64,000 nucleotides of DNA, from positions 372,001-436,000 of the forward strand of contig NZ_AP025481.1 in NCBI RefSeq assembly GCF_024347435.1, in the 5' to 3' direction. The notes under the pieces are model-generated. The model was not told the DNA's origin. It made no database searches and saw only the letters and a program-made list of their open reading frames with translations. The position numbers and the translations under genes are program-made. This DNA is from Vibrio cyclitrophicus (lineage in GTDB: Bacteria > Pseudomonadota > Gammaproteobacteria > Enterobacterales > Vibrionaceae). This document shows positions 35,475 through 45,192 of the stretch, piece by piece. Numbering within the stretch: the first letter of the stretch is position 1; the number at the start of each line of letters is the position of its first letter.

Positions 35475-36800
35475 CTATTCCTTATCACTTGAAGGAGAAA
35501 GCTTCATTAGGGCGAGGTAAATCACACCAGCGGCAAGAATGCCGTCTAACGCTGAGATGCTGGTTAACGAAAACAGGTTGAAAAACTCTGGCGCAGTACA
35601 AGCGCTGAATGCAGTACCAAATGCCCAAGAAGCCAAGCCTTTAAACATCCAAGCTGGAACTTGTTGGATGTTCTCAAAGCTCATTTTTGTCGAATCTAAA
35701 ACATAATATTGAACGATGTAGACACCTGCCGCAGGCGCAATGGTTACGCTGAGGAGCATTAAGAAGTCAGTAAACTTGTTCACCATGCCGAGTTGAGCAA
35801 TGCCAATACCGACGATGGTCATGATCACAACCAGAACAGGGCGCGGAATCTTCGGTAGAACCATCGACATGCATAAGCCGCCAGAGGTCAGGTTGCTACT
35901 GTTGGTGGTCCACTGAGCAAATACCAGAACGATGATAGCTGCCATACCTAAACCAAGTGTGAAGAAGACTTCTACTAGGTCGTCGGTGCCTGTCATTTTG
36001 GTCAGGATCAACGCGATAAGAATAATGGCACTGTTGCCGACGAGGAAACCGATACCCGCTCCTAGAATCGCATCACGACGCGTTTTGGCGTAGCGAGCAA
36101 TATCAGGTGCAGCAACCGCAGCTAGAATCCAGATAGACATAACAAAGGAGATAGCTTGGCCAAGCGTCAAAGGATCTTCAATGGATGGCGCTGCGCCACC
36201 TTGATAATCAGCGGCCATAAACAAACCGATGGTAATCAGCGTCACCATTAAAGGTACTGAATAGGTGCTGAGTTTACCTAGGGCACGAACACCGTAGATG
36301 GCCGTCATCATCATTAATACACTGCCGCCAATAAGAGCGGTGAGGTGTGAAATTATGATGTCGTATTTCGCCAGTGCATCGACCATGATGAAAGCGAAGA
36401 AATCAGCCTGGAATGCGAACCAGCCGACTAATGAGATGCCGTTGATGAAGCCAAGAATTTTACCGCCGTTACGACCAAACACCGCGCTGCTCACCAGCGG
36501 GGTAGACACGCCAGCTTGAAAGCCAATGTTGGCACACAGCATCGCGATGATCGCCAATAAGCCTGAACCAATAAACGTGGCAAGCAGTGCGTCTTCAAAA
36601 CCAATCCCGCTGCTTAGAATCGAGCCGAGAAACAATCCCGAAATATCGATGCCGATAGCCAACCAAATAAGGCTGATAACCCACCAAGATCGTTTGGCTT
36701 TCTCGGGAACGGGTTCCAATTCGAAGTCGTCTATCTTTTTGTGGCTGTGTGTTGCTTCGGGTTTATTCACGTAAGCTTCTGCCGCCATAGTGCCATCCAT
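35475..36800 (-). CDS. cytosine/purine permease family transporter (NCS1, CodB-like)
   Basis: A 441-residue inner-membrane protein with twelve predicted helices. The NCS1-type start is SWWVISLIWLAIGIDISGL, followed by LLATFIGSGLLAI, and AQWTTNSSNLTSGGL in helix 8. The family imports nucleobases, hydantoins or allantoin with Na+ or H+. With a HyuA-like ATPase and DUF917 downstream, a cyclic ureide or hydantoin-like substrate is more likely than cytosine. The start may be ATG 36800 or ATG 36788; neither has a clear ribosome-binding site. It is the first gene of the operon. Confidence 0.85.
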   Translation of the reverse strand: MDGTMAAEAYVNKPEATHSHKKIDDFELEPVPEKAKRSWWVISLIWLAIGIDISGLFLGSILSSGIGFEDALLATFIGSGLLAIIAMLCANIGFQAGVSTPLVSSAVFGRNGGKILGFINGISLVGWFAFQADFFAFIMVDALAKYDIIISHLTALIGGSVLMMMTAIYGVRALGKLSTYSVPLMVTLITIGLFMAADYQGGAAPSIEDPLTLGQAISFVMSIWILAAVAAPDIARYAKTRRDAILGAGIGFLVGNSAIILIALILTKMTGTDDLVEVFFTLGLGMAAIIVLVFAQWTTNSSNLTSGGLCMSMVLPKIPRPVLVVIMTIVGIGIAQLGMVNKFTDFLMLLSVTIAPAAGVYIVQYYVLDSTKMSFENIQQVPAWMFKGLASWAFGTAFSACTAPEFFNLFSLTSISALDGILAAGVIYLALMKLSPSSDKE

Positions 36801-36893
36801 GCATTGTTATTCCATAAGTGTGAATAAAGCATACTGATGTATTTATTGTTAATAAATGAATATAATCAGATGTAAACATAACAAAAAACAAAT
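36801..36893. promoter_or_regulatory. divergent promoter region, permease operon and LysR gene
   Basis: A 93-bp AT-rich spacer between the divergent starts, rich in TATT/AATA. This is the expected place for the LysR binding site. No single palindrome stands out. Confidence 0.45.
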
Positions 36894-37832
36894 GTGAGTG
36901 ACAAAGTGAATTCAAACAATAAGTTAGATAAAAGAGACCTGCGAAGATTAGAGCTTTTTTGTGAAATTGTTGAGCAAGGAGGCATCAATCAGGCGGTCGC
37001 AAGCACCGGGATTAGCCAGCCTGTGCTGAGTAATCAGCTTATTGCCTTGGAAAAAAGCTTAGAATTAACATTATGCCAACGTGGAAGAAGGGGTTTTAAG
37101 CTGACTCATGAAGGTGAGCAAGTGTATAAATATGCGAACCAACTAAAGTTAACCCTAACCGACTTCGCTTATAAGTTACGAGGTGTACAGACAGAACTCT
37201 CTGGGCATGTTCGAATTGGATGCTTGGATAACACCGTCACTTTGCCCTATAGCCCACTTCCTAAAGCGATCGAGACGTTTTACCAACGCAGTAACAGTGT
37301 TGAGGTGAGTGTTGATGTCGGCGATTTCACCCAGTTGAATGAGAAGTTAGCAAAGAACCAGATTGATATGATGATAGTGGTTCTAGGGTCACATCAAAAA
37401 TCAGCGTTTCAACATAAATACCCATTGTTTGAAGAGCACAGTTATCTGTATGCGCGCAAAGATCTGGCTGAGAAGATCATGGACAAGAACTTCTCATTGG
37501 ATGGTTGTCGTATCAATATGGGGGGGTATGCTAAAGGTGAGATGTTCCGATTACTGAATATTGAGCAGTACGATTCTGTAAAGCCTTTTGATGGTTGGCA
37601 TGTCGAGTCGGGGGTGATTCTAACCTTGGCTGGCACACACTTGAGTTTTTTACCGTCTCACTTAATCGACCGTGGCCATTATGACCAAGCTTTGATTCCA
37701 CTTCAGCCTGAGAAATGGAGCCTTAAGAGCCAGTTTTACGTGGTGCTAAAGCAGCCTGTGGATTCCCTTTCCCCTGCCGCGCGTGCGTTTTTTGATGAGT
37801 TACACCAACTGGAAACATCGGACTCAAACTAG
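36894..37832 (+). CDS. LysR-family regulator of the hydantoinase-like operon
   Basis: A 312-residue LysR protein with HTH NQAVASTGISQPVLSNQLIALEKSL (residues about 32-56) and a full effector domain. The start is GTG at 36894 (or GTG 36906); no strong ribosome-binding site is seen. It is divergent from the permease-DUF917-hydantoinase operon and is most likely its regulator. It is followed by a strong terminator. Confidence 0.88.
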   Translation: MSDKVNSNNKLDKRDLRRLELFCEIVEQGGINQAVASTGISQPVLSNQLIALEKSLELTLCQRGRRGFKLTHEGEQVYKYANQLKLTLTDFAYKLRGVQTELSGHVRIGCLDNTVTLPYSPLPKAIETFYQRSNSVEVSVDVGDFTQLNEKLAKNQIDMMIVVLGSHQKSAFQHKYPLFEEHSYLYARKDLAEKIMDKNFSLDGCRINMGGYAKGEMFRLLNIEQYDSVKPFDGWHVESGVILTLAGTHLSFLPSHLIDRGHYDQALIPLQPEKWSLKSQFYVVLKQPVDSLSPAARAFFDELHQLETSDSN

Positions 37833-37882
37833 GGACTCCTTTGTTTCTAAATCATACTGAAGGTACTTACCTTCGCTTATAG

Positions 37883-37917
37883 AAAAACCCTCCGAGTGAG
37901 GTGCCCAGAGGGTTTTT
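37883..37917. terminator. terminator between the LysR gene and cti
   Basis: AAAAACCCTC (37883-37892) and GAGGGTTTTT (37908-37917) form a 10-bp stem with a 15-base loop. The A/T ends make it usable in both directions for the two converging genes. Confidence 0.85.
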
Positions 37918-37963
37918 ATCCATTTAAAGTTCTAGGCTAACTCGCTTGCTGATCTTAATTCGA

Positions 37964-40318
37964 TTAACGGTTCTCAAAGCGGTTGTAGTCCAACAGGCCA
38001 AATTCAATTGGTTGGTCTTTCTTATACCAACGATGAACGCGGTCACTGAACGGCCAAAACTCGCTAGAGCTGCGTCGTACTGCAAACTTATCAAGTAGCG
38101 CTACATAATCTTCTTCTGAATTTATCTTCTGCAACACCGATACGAGAGTGGGTATTTGCTCTTCTGTTAATGATAAATATGCGGCTGGATAGCTTCCTAT
38201 AACGCCTCTAACTAACGTTAAATCATCATTGGCGTAATCTCTGTTACCTTCTTCATCAAATAGGCTCGAGATGTTGCTGTGGGCGTTATTGTGAATGAGC
38301 GTAAATAACTGTTCTTCACCGTTCTCGCCTTCAATCATGATCATGATGAGCTGAGGTACATGGCGTAAGCCTTCCCCTCGAATCAAATTAACTTGACTCA
38401 ATAAGGCTTCATTTTTTTTACTAAAGCCTGTCTCGACGATGTCGAATCGGTTATCGAGTACAGGTTCTAGTTTTTCTTCAATCATGTTGAGCAGTTCACG
38501 CTTAGGATCGGCTGTTTTGTAAACCACGTTTGTCGGCTGCTCGAAAGGTGCGATGTTACGTTGCAGGAAGTCACTTAATTGCACGCTCTGGTTTTTGTAC
38601 CAGCTTGAATGCTCAATGTGTCGAACGTCTTTAGGAAGAAGAGTTAAGAAGTTACTTTCACCTTCTAAACGTAAGAAGTCCATGAACATGCGTGTAATTA
38701 GTTGGTGGCCAAAATTACCGTAAACATCAAAACCGGCAACAAGGAGGTAATGGATTCGCTCTAATAAGGCGTAATCTAGAATCCAGGCTGTTTTAGGTTG
38801 CGGGCCGACCAATCCTTGGACAACAGAGGCGCTATCAAAATGTCTAAAGATGGTCAGCGCTGCATTTCGGTTAGTACCATTACCGTCCCAAATAATGCTT
38901 GTATCTAAGTTTACACCGCTCCCAAACCATTGGTTGGTGAAGTCTGATTTCGCATTGAGGTATCGTGCTTGTTGCTTCGCGTATCTTACCCAATTCGTTA
39001 CCGGTACTGTGTTGCTTGTAAGCTCACTAGGTAGCTTTAAGTTTTTCTTTTGACTTGCGTAGAAGGCATTTATTTCTGGTAAATCGGCTTTCTCTGGATC
39101 GATAAAAAATACCCAAAAGCGGTCATTAATTACGTTGAGAGCGAGTTGACCACGACACACTGGTCCTTTAATAAAGGCCATAATGGTGTTTTGCGCATTG
39201 TCTAACATGAAGTGGAAGCGCGAGTTCACTGGTATCGCTTCGAAAGACGTCATGGGGTTAGCTGACACGTCTATATCATAGCTAGGAAGTTGTTTTACCT
39301 TGTAATCCGCATCAACAAACCATGTTTTCCAGTTTTGTAGACGTTCTTTATTCAATGCGAAAGGCATGTGAGTTTTGTCGACAATAGTGCCTTGCTCGGG
39401 TATTAGTCGATAGTAAACACGTCCAACTTTTGGATCGTCGTAAGGGCGACGAGTGCTAATGCGTTGAACGGCTTCGCCTGGAGGCGTGGCAGAGCGGACA
39501 AGCGTAAAAAAGCGAGTTGGCTGAGATAGGTCAGAGAAATACAGGTGTGATAAAAATAGGTGCTCGTAGATGTAGCGAGCGGAAAGTTGGCTCTTAAGGT
39601 CACTTTCATTAAAAAGGTTTTCATAGGTATCGACCAACGCTTGTTCACTGTCATTGAGGGGAATATGGTCATTCATCAGTGCACCATTTTCCAGCCAACT
39701 CATTAAGGTCGCATATTCCGTTTTATCTAAGTTAGGCATACCATAAGGCATCCCCCAAGTCGGGTAATCTCTTTCGTATTGAGCATATTCTTCAATAGTC
39801 GGACACTGTTGATCGCGATTGGTTGAAAAATCGAACCCTTCTAATTGCATTTGATCGGGGAGAGGGTGGTTTTCTTTCTGCATCAACATTCGAGAGACAA
39901 GACCTGCATCGAGGTTTGCGGTTGAATTCTGCATACGTTCGTTTAGCACAGGGTGGAAGCTTGCATCGCGCCACTCTTGCGTAGTGATTGCGTCTTCGAA
40001 TAAACGAGTTGGAGCAGAGGCCGTTAAACGAGTGCCTTGGTAGACGAGTGTTTTGCTCGCACCTCGGTCTATGCCTTCCACAGACGACATTTTGAGTTGG
40101 CAAGGAGCGTCGTAACACGCGTGACAAACTACACAGCGGTTATCAATGATGGGCTTCACTTCGTCAATGAAGTGCTGGGCTTGAGCCGAGAGAATAGGGG
40201 CTTGGCGATCACGTACTTGTTGTTTACCAAACAGCTCGTCGAAGTTTAAACCCGCGTAGACAGCACAACCTGAGAAGACGCTAACAAAAGCTAAAATGAA
40301 GAGTTTTTTCAAATTCAT
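37964..40318 (-). CDS. cti: fatty acid cis/trans isomerase
   Basis: A 784-residue periplasmic enzyme that turns cis into trans double bonds of membrane phospholipid acyl chains, stiffening the membrane against solvents and heat. It has a signal segment (LFILAFVSVFSGC) whose C18 could be a lipobox cysteine. A cytochrome c heme site follows at C62-C65-H66 (RCVVCH). The length is usual for Cti of Pseudomonas and Vibrio. It stands alone, converging with the LysR gene. Cti is usually constitutive with activity controlled by membrane access, so no regulator is expected. Confidence 0.93.
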   Translation of the reverse strand: MNLKKLFILAFVSVFSGCAVYAGLNFDELFGKQQVRDRQAPILSAQAQHFIDEVKPIIDNRCVVCHACYDAPCQLKMSSVEGIDRGASKTLVYQGTRLTASAPTRLFEDAITTQEWRDASFHPVLNERMQNSTANLDAGLVSRMLMQKENHPLPDQMQLEGFDFSTNRDQQCPTIEEYAQYERDYPTWGMPYGMPNLDKTEYATLMSWLENGALMNDHIPLNDSEQALVDTYENLFNESDLKSQLSARYIYEHLFLSHLYFSDLSQPTRFFTLVRSATPPGEAVQRISTRRPYDDPKVGRVYYRLIPEQGTIVDKTHMPFALNKERLQNWKTWFVDADYKVKQLPSYDIDVSANPMTSFEAIPVNSRFHFMLDNAQNTIMAFIKGPVCRGQLALNVINDRFWVFFIDPEKADLPEINAFYASQKKNLKLPSELTSNTVPVTNWVRYAKQQARYLNAKSDFTNQWFGSGVNLDTSIIWDGNGTNRNAALTIFRHFDSASVVQGLVGPQPKTAWILDYALLERIHYLLVAGFDVYGNFGHQLITRMFMDFLRLEGESNFLTLLPKDVRHIEHSSWYKNQSVQLSDFLQRNIAPFEQPTNVVYKTADPKRELLNMIEEKLEPVLDNRFDIVETGFSKKNEALLSQVNLIRGEGLRHVPQLIMIMIEGENGEEQLFTLIHNNAHSNISSLFDEEGNRDYANDDLTLVRGVIGSYPAAYLSLTEEQIPTLVSVLQKINSEEDYVALLDKFAVRRSSSEFWPFSDRVHRWYKKDQPIEFGLLDYNRFENR

Positions 40319-40474
40319 ACGTATTTAATATTAGACATTTTCTTTAATTATATCGAAAACGATTGAAAATGCTCATGTTCTAACGATTTTATAGACAAGA
40401 TACGGATAGGATCGAATAACTCTCTCGCACTTATTATCTGAAATCGGGTCTCACTATTACACGCATGTAGCGGG

Positions 40475-42139
40475 TTATTGATTGACGTAACAAACTGAGA
40501 ACGGCAATTCAAGACGCTCGAATTCTTTAATCCATCGCCATTGGTTGTCTTGCAGTTTATCTCCAGGCCCTTTGACTTCAATCCAATGAAACTCTTCGTC
40601 TTTGAACGCAATCAAATCCGGCATCCCAGTTCGAAACAGTTTTAAATCACTCAATATCACTTTGAAGAGATCAACAGCTAAGGCATTTGGAATCGAAGCC
40701 AAGCTGTGTTCGATGAGCGCCTTCGTGAAATAATTCCAATGAACAAAGGGATTAGCGATACCTTGTTTTTCATCGTAAGTGTCGCGCAAATGGTTTAGCC
40801 CATGTTTGGATATAGCCTGAAACACGGCTTCAACCTGTTCGGCTCTCTTGTCTACGAAATCTGAATGGTACAGATCCAGTGGCCGATGTTGGTATTGGTT
40901 GATAAAGGCGCCATCTACGTCTGCAAAAATCACATTCCAGAAAGCCAAACCAAATAAGCCACATAAAAAACTGTTCTCAGAGAAATAGACATTCCATCCT
41001 TGGCTTTCAAAGTGCTGCTTTACCGCAAGCTCGACTCGCATTTGACTGAGATCTAGCTCCAGCTTTATCTGATCGTAACTTGGTTTGGCGCTACGTTGTA
41101 CTTTGTTTCCTTGCATACGGAATAACCTATGTTCAAGCTTAGCCGCGACCTCTAGCTCTGATACATCTGATGGCGTACTTTTCATTTCCGTGACAATGTC
41201 ACACATTAGGTCTAGCTCACCTTGTTTGTCATAGATGCGAGCAAGTCGTTCTCTGCTGGGAGGAAGTATAGATTGCTTGAACCAAAAGACAGCTTGGTCG
41301 TTTAGGTTCAATCTTTCTAGATCGCGAGCAATATCATTGATCAAACGCGATCGTTTTCTGGCAATACTTCTGTGATCCGATTCAGTAGGTATCGACAGCA
41401 AAAGCTGCTCAAGAAACTCACTGTCTTTACGGTCCCCCTCAAAATACAAGCGTTGTACATCGTGCATTTGGATCAGTTGATTGAGCTGTTCTCTAGAGGT
41501 GAAGAAACGACACTGTTTGCTTAATGGGTAGTTTTCGAAGTTGTTGAGTCCAAGGTCGCTCAGAACGAATTGGCTTAGGTCTTGATAAGTATTGGCAAAG
41601 AAGAGCAGCAGCAATACATCAATCACTTCAGATTCGACAACGTAAATACAATCGAACGACAAGTTTCGGAACTGATCAAAAGGTTGGTGGTCAAGTAACG
41701 CCAAGAGTTCGTCTTTCTTCGCTGTCTTATTGTTTTTAAGAGATGGAAATGCGCTGAACAGCTCTGGTTTAGTAAGTAGATGCAATCCTAATTCGAGATC
41801 ACTAATGACGAGGTTATGTTGTTCAGTTGGGTGACTTAACGTAATGAAGCTCGATGCGTTTAGCTCTTGTAGGGCGCTTTTCAGATCTGGAATCTCAGCA
41901 TAGTCGAGCTTATCACTTCTAAACCAACAGCCCTTGCGAGAAAGCAAACGAACCATTAGACACTGGCTTGTAACCGAAAGACGTTTGTATTCAGACAACC
42001 AACGGCATTCATCGTCACTCAGAAGATCGGGATAGAGAGTTTGAGCGTGTTCAATCAGTCGATTAAAGTTGTCGAGATAATAAGTAGGGGAAAGCTGAGG
42101 AGTGGTTTCTATCGTCAATGGGTTAGTCGCTTGATACAA
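40475..42139 (-). CDS. FAN1-type VRR-NUC nuclease
   Basis: A 554-residue protein with a C-terminal VRR-NUC domain. The PD-(D/E)xK core is GMPDLIAFKDEEFHWIEVKG (about residues 500-520), followed by QWRWIKEFERLELPFSVCYV. The N-terminal helical region (YYLDNFNRLIEHAQ, RLLSRKGCWFR) matches bacterial FAN1-like structure-specific nucleases of the same length, which incise flap and cross-link substrates. The only near start is TTG at 42137-42139, which lies in the T-run of the terminator of the upstream transporter. No ATG is available for about 60 codons. Confidence 0.85.
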   Translation of the reverse strand: MYQATNPLTIETTPQLSPTYYLDNFNRLIEHAQTLYPDLLSDDECRWLSEYKRLSVTSQCLMVRLLSRKGCWFRSDKLDYAEIPDLKSALQELNASSFITLSHPTEQHNLVISDLELGLHLLTKPELFSAFPSLKNNKTAKKDELLALLDHQPFDQFRNLSFDCIYVVESEVIDVLLLLFFANTYQDLSQFVLSDLGLNNFENYPLSKQCRFFTSREQLNQLIQMHDVQRLYFEGDRKDSEFLEQLLLSIPTESDHRSIARKRSRLINDIARDLERLNLNDQAVFWFKQSILPPSRERLARIYDKQGELDLMCDIVTEMKSTPSDVSELEVAAKLEHRLFRMQGNKVQRSAKPSYDQIKLELDLSQMRVELAVKQHFESQGWNVYFSENSFLCGLFGLAFWNVIFADVDGAFINQYQHRPLDLYHSDFVDKRAEQVEAVFQAISKHGLNHLRDTYDEKQGIANPFVHWNYFTKALIEHSLASIPNALAVDLFKVILSDLKLFRTGMPDLIAFKDEEFHWIEVKGPGDKLQDNQWRWIKEFERLELPFSVCYVNQ

Positions 42140-42168
42140 AAAGAGCCTAACCTTAAGGTTAAGCTCTT
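42136..42168 (-). terminator. terminator after the MFS gene, overlapping the nuclease start
   Basis: On the reverse strand AGAGCTTAACC pairs with GGTTAGGCTCT around TTAA (one mismatch) and is followed by five T's. The T-run contains the predicted TTG start of the VRR-NUC gene, so part of the nuclease mRNA may depend on read-through. Confidence 0.8.
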
Positions 42169-42196
42169 CTGTAACAAATTCAATCTTTTCTAACGA

Positions 42197-43435
42197 TTAA
42201 GCTTGAGATGCTTTTAGTTCAGAAACTTTAGCTTCTGAGATAGGCTTCGTGATGATTGCTAGCACAATACACACTGCCATCATAGCTGCAGAGATTGTGT
42301 AAGCTAGGCCGTAACCTTCGCCATTTGTCATTGAGTAACCAACAACCGCTGCGCCAATAGCACCGCCGATACCCCATGCCGTGTAAAGCACGCCGTAGTT
42401 AGTACCGTAGTTTTTCAGGCCGTAGAATTCAGCAGTTAGTGTTGGGAATACTGCTAGAAGCGTACCGTAACCAACAGCTGCGATAGCCGTACCAATGATT
42501 AGCGTGAATTCAGAGTTGAACGTAGCGAATAGAGCCATGTTCGCGCCTTGAAGGATGAACGCTAGAAGTAGAGTACGTACGCCACCGATTTTATCTGCAA
42601 GCATACCCGCAGCAACACGGCCGCCTGAGTTAAATACAGCAAGGATAGACGCTAAGTAAACTGCGTTTGGTAGGTTCGCTTGAACGCTAGCAATCGTAGT
42701 GATGTTACCGATGATCATAAGACCAACAGAAGCAGCAAATGCGTACATGATCCATAGAGAGTAGAACTGAGGAGTCTTCAGCATTACTTTCCAAGTCAGG
42801 TCTTCAGTCTTCTTAACCGCTCTAGGTGCTTGGCCTTCTTTTACTTTAGGCTCAGCTGGCGTGTAATCCGCTGGTGGGTTGTTGATTGTTGCTGCTAGAG
42901 GTACTGCAATTGCAAGTACACCAACACCAAGAATCATAAAGCTTGTTTGGATACCCATGCTATCGATTAGCGCAGAAGTTAATGGTGCCAGGTAAATAGC
43001 GGCAAGACCGAAGCCTGCTGCGATTAAACCATTAACCATACCTTTCTTAGATGAGTGGAACCACTTCATTGCTGATGGAGAAAGACATGCGTAACCAAAG
43101 CCGATACCAGCACCTGTCATCACGCCAAATGTCATATTCAGCATCATAGGTGTAGTAGCGAAACCAGAAGCAATCATACCTAGGCCAGTAAGTGCTGTAC
43201 CCAGAATAAGGATCTTACGTGGACCCATGCGGTCTTGTAGGATGCCTGCAACAAGAAGACAAACTGAGAATGTGATAGTTGCAATAGCGTAAGGTGAAGA
43301 TGCTTCAGCAGCACTCCAACCAGCTTCTGTCACTAGCGCTTTGTTAAATACACTCCAAGCATACAGGATGCCAAGACAAAGGTTGATACAGAAGCCTGCT
43401 AGCAGGATACGTGATGCTTTATCAATCTTGCTCAT
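42197..43435 (-). CDS. oxalate/formate antiporter (OFA) family MFS transporter
   Basis: A 412-residue, twelve-helix MFS protein. OFA features include ILLAGFCINLCLGILYAWSV at the start, GILQDRMGPRKIL (loop 2-3), and GIGFGYACLSPSAMKWF. The family exchanges or imports carboxylates such as oxalate/formate; the true substrate here is unknown. The ATG at 43433-43435 is chosen because GAGAA precedes it and the protein then begins MSKIDKASRIL. Codon use is highly biased, which suggests strong expression. Confidence 0.87.
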   Translation of the reverse strand: MSKIDKASRILLAGFCINLCLGILYAWSVFNKALVTEAGWSAAEASSPYAIATITFSVCLLVAGILQDRMGPRKILILGTALTGLGMIASGFATTPMMLNMTFGVMTGAGIGFGYACLSPSAMKWFHSSKKGMVNGLIAAGFGLAAIYLAPLTSALIDSMGIQTSFMILGVGVLAIAVPLAATINNPPADYTPAEPKVKEGQAPRAVKKTEDLTWKVMLKTPQFYSLWIMYAFAASVGLMIIGNITTIASVQANLPNAVYLASILAVFNSGGRVAAGMLADKIGGVRTLLLAFILQGANMALFATFNSEFTLIIGTAIAAVGYGTLLAVFPTLTAEFYGLKNYGTNYGVLYTAWGIGGAIGAAVVGYSMTNGEGYGLAYTISAAMMAVCIVLAIITKPISEAKVSELKASQA

Positions 43436-44029
43436 TTTTATTCTCAGTTCTGTCATCAGTTAGGTGAGAGCCACTTAACTAAAGACGGGTTATTGTGATT
43501 GTTTCTTCAAAATTAGTTTGCGTTTATCAACAGATAGCGCAAAAGAGCGCGGATTATAACCAATAAAAATGTGATTGGAATCTCTTTTTCCATTTTTGGT
43601 CAATTAAATTCAGTTTGTTAATGAGTTGTTTTTTATTGGTTTTTAAATTGTGTTGAACACCTTTCTGTTTTGTTCTTTTTAGTGCTGTTGCCTTATTGTT
43701 TTAGGCGTTTTTCGATGATGCTCTCTAAATAGACGCGTATTCCGTGCGGATATCACAGAGTTACGAATTATTTAAAATTTTTTCTAAGGTTAATTTTGTG
43801 TAACAAAATAAATCAAAATGGAGCTTTATCCATACGAGACAAGGAGTAACGGAGTTCTATTAAAAACAAAATGTTAACCAGTTGTTACAGTTGGTTATTG
43901 TTAGCACCTTTGCTTACATTTTGTTCGATTTGAGGGGTTGTGTTGTCCGTAAAAAGTGGGAAAATAGTACGCAAACAAAGATTCCAAATTTGAAAGGATG
44001 CGTTTCCAACTTATGGTGAGGCGAGTATT
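43436..44029. other. long AT-rich intergenic region
   Basis: These 594 bp between divergent genes contain no ORF of note. TTAACCA (43874-43880) and TGGTTA (43892-43897) form an inverted repeat around a TTACAG core. CAAGGAG at 43841 is not followed by a usable frame. The length and T-tracts suggest a complex promoter region for the strongly expressed MFS gene. A small RNA cannot be excluded. Confidence 0.4.
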
Positions 44030-44410
44030 ATGAAACTGTTTTTAATTCTATTGATGTCAATTTCTGGTGGTTTAGCGGCAGCTGACCATATTCACTCTTT
44101 CTTATTCGGCTTCTACATCGCTGCGTTAGCGGTGGGTAGTTGTTACTGGCTTGCATTCCGCAGCACACGCTTCCCACAGTTGGCTTTGATGCTATTAATG
44201 TGTGGCTTCTTCGCGAAAATTGCAGTGACGGTTATCGGTGTTTCTTGGGGTATCTCGAACGATATCATTCAATCACCGTTCATTTTCTCGTTGTCATACC
44301 TGTTTTTCTTAATGGTTGTTACTTACGTTTGGTTTGCATACCGCGATAAGTTAACGTTGAAAAAACGCGCCAAGCAGGTTGAAGAGTCCCGCAAACAAGC
44401 GACAGCATAA
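44030..44410 (+). CDS. small polytopic membrane protein, unknown function
   Basis: A 126-residue protein with about four hydrophobic segments (residues 2-18, 24-45, 50-72, 84-104) and a basic C-terminal tail (KLTLKKRAKQVEESRKQ). The first segment could act as signal anchor. No family is recognised. The ATG follows GGTGAGG. It is a single gene closed by a good terminator, and divergent from the OFA-type transporter. Confidence 0.75.
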   Translation: MKLFLILLMSISGGLAAADHIHSFLFGFYIAALAVGSCYWLAFRSTRFPQLALMLLMCGFFAKIAVTVIGVSWGISNDIIQSPFIFSLSYLFFLMVVTYVWFAYRDKLTLKKRAKQVEESRKQATA

Positions 44411-44425
44411 TTCGATTTGATTCTT

Positions 44426-44452
44426 AAAAAGCCTTCCTCGGAAGGCTTTTTT
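44426..44452 (+). terminator. terminator after the small membrane protein gene
   Basis: AAAAAGCCTTC pairs with GAAGGCTTTTTT around CTCG (44426-44452). Confidence 0.92.
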
Positions 44453-44488
44453 GATCCTGTCTAGCTATCAATTTAAAGGCAGATAGAT

Positions 44489-44520
44489 TAAACCCCAGTA
44501 TGCTGACATACTGGGGTTTA
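44489..44520. terminator. perfect 14-bp stem, terminator of yajD
   Basis: TAAACCCCAGTATG (44489-44502) pairs perfectly with CATACTGGGGTTTA (44507-44520) around CTGA. It lies 38 bp beyond the stop of the leftward yajD. Confidence 0.8.
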
Positions 44521-44558
44521 TTGTTATTCTTTTTAGTTTCTACAGCTTTAAAGTTGTG

Positions 44559-44903
44559 CTACTTCTTCATCATCTTAGCGAGATCAGCAAACGGATTATG
44601 TGTTGCTGACTGATGATCATCTAAACTTGCTTTTGCATCCACACCATAGCGTTCATGGTCAGTGTATTTTGAGTGCTCATGATCGTGACAGTATAGACAC
44701 AATAGCTCCCAGTTACTGCCATCTTCAGGGTTGTTTGTATGGTCGTGATCCACGTGGTGAACGGTAAGCTCTCTCAAGTTTGAGTAAACAAATTCACGTG
44801 CACATTTACCACAAACCCATGGGTACAGTTTTAGTGCTTTTTCGCGGTAGCCTTTCTCTTGGCGAGCGTACGCTGCACTCGAGCCTGTGTAATCAGAAGA
44901 CAT
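44559..44903 (-). CDS. yajD: YajD family HNH nuclease
   Basis: A 114-residue protein with a complete HNH core: zinc pairs CGKC and CLYC, catalytic LTVHHVDHDHTNNPEDGSNW, then CHDHEHSKYTD. It matches E. coli YajD (115 residues), a predicted HNH nuclease of unknown role. The ATG at 44901-44903 is chosen because AAGGA lies eight bases upstream; a TTG two codons earlier is less likely. Confidence 0.92.
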   Translation of the reverse strand: MSSDYTGSSAAYARQEKGYREKALKLYPWVCGKCAREFVYSNLRELTVHHVDHDHTNNPEDGSNWELLCLYCHDHEHSKYTDHERYGVDAKASLDDHQSATHNPFADLAKMMKK

Positions 44904-45192
44904 TGCCAAATCCTTATCAATTGTAATCCACCAATTTTATCACAGCTTTCTTAAACCTGTAGGCATGTCGTCTGTAAATGTCGATTCCAAATAGTACTAC
45001 GGATTAATCTCTATTTAGATTGAAGTTTGAATAGGTACTTATCTTTTACACAAGCCAATTTTTAAAGCGGGTTATGCCTTTCTGGAATAAGCCATGCTTA
45101 ACAGTTTGAAAATAAATCGTATTCAGGGGTTTTAACCAAGGGTATGTGACCTAATATCAGATTGTGAGACCCTATATTAATAAGGAAATATC

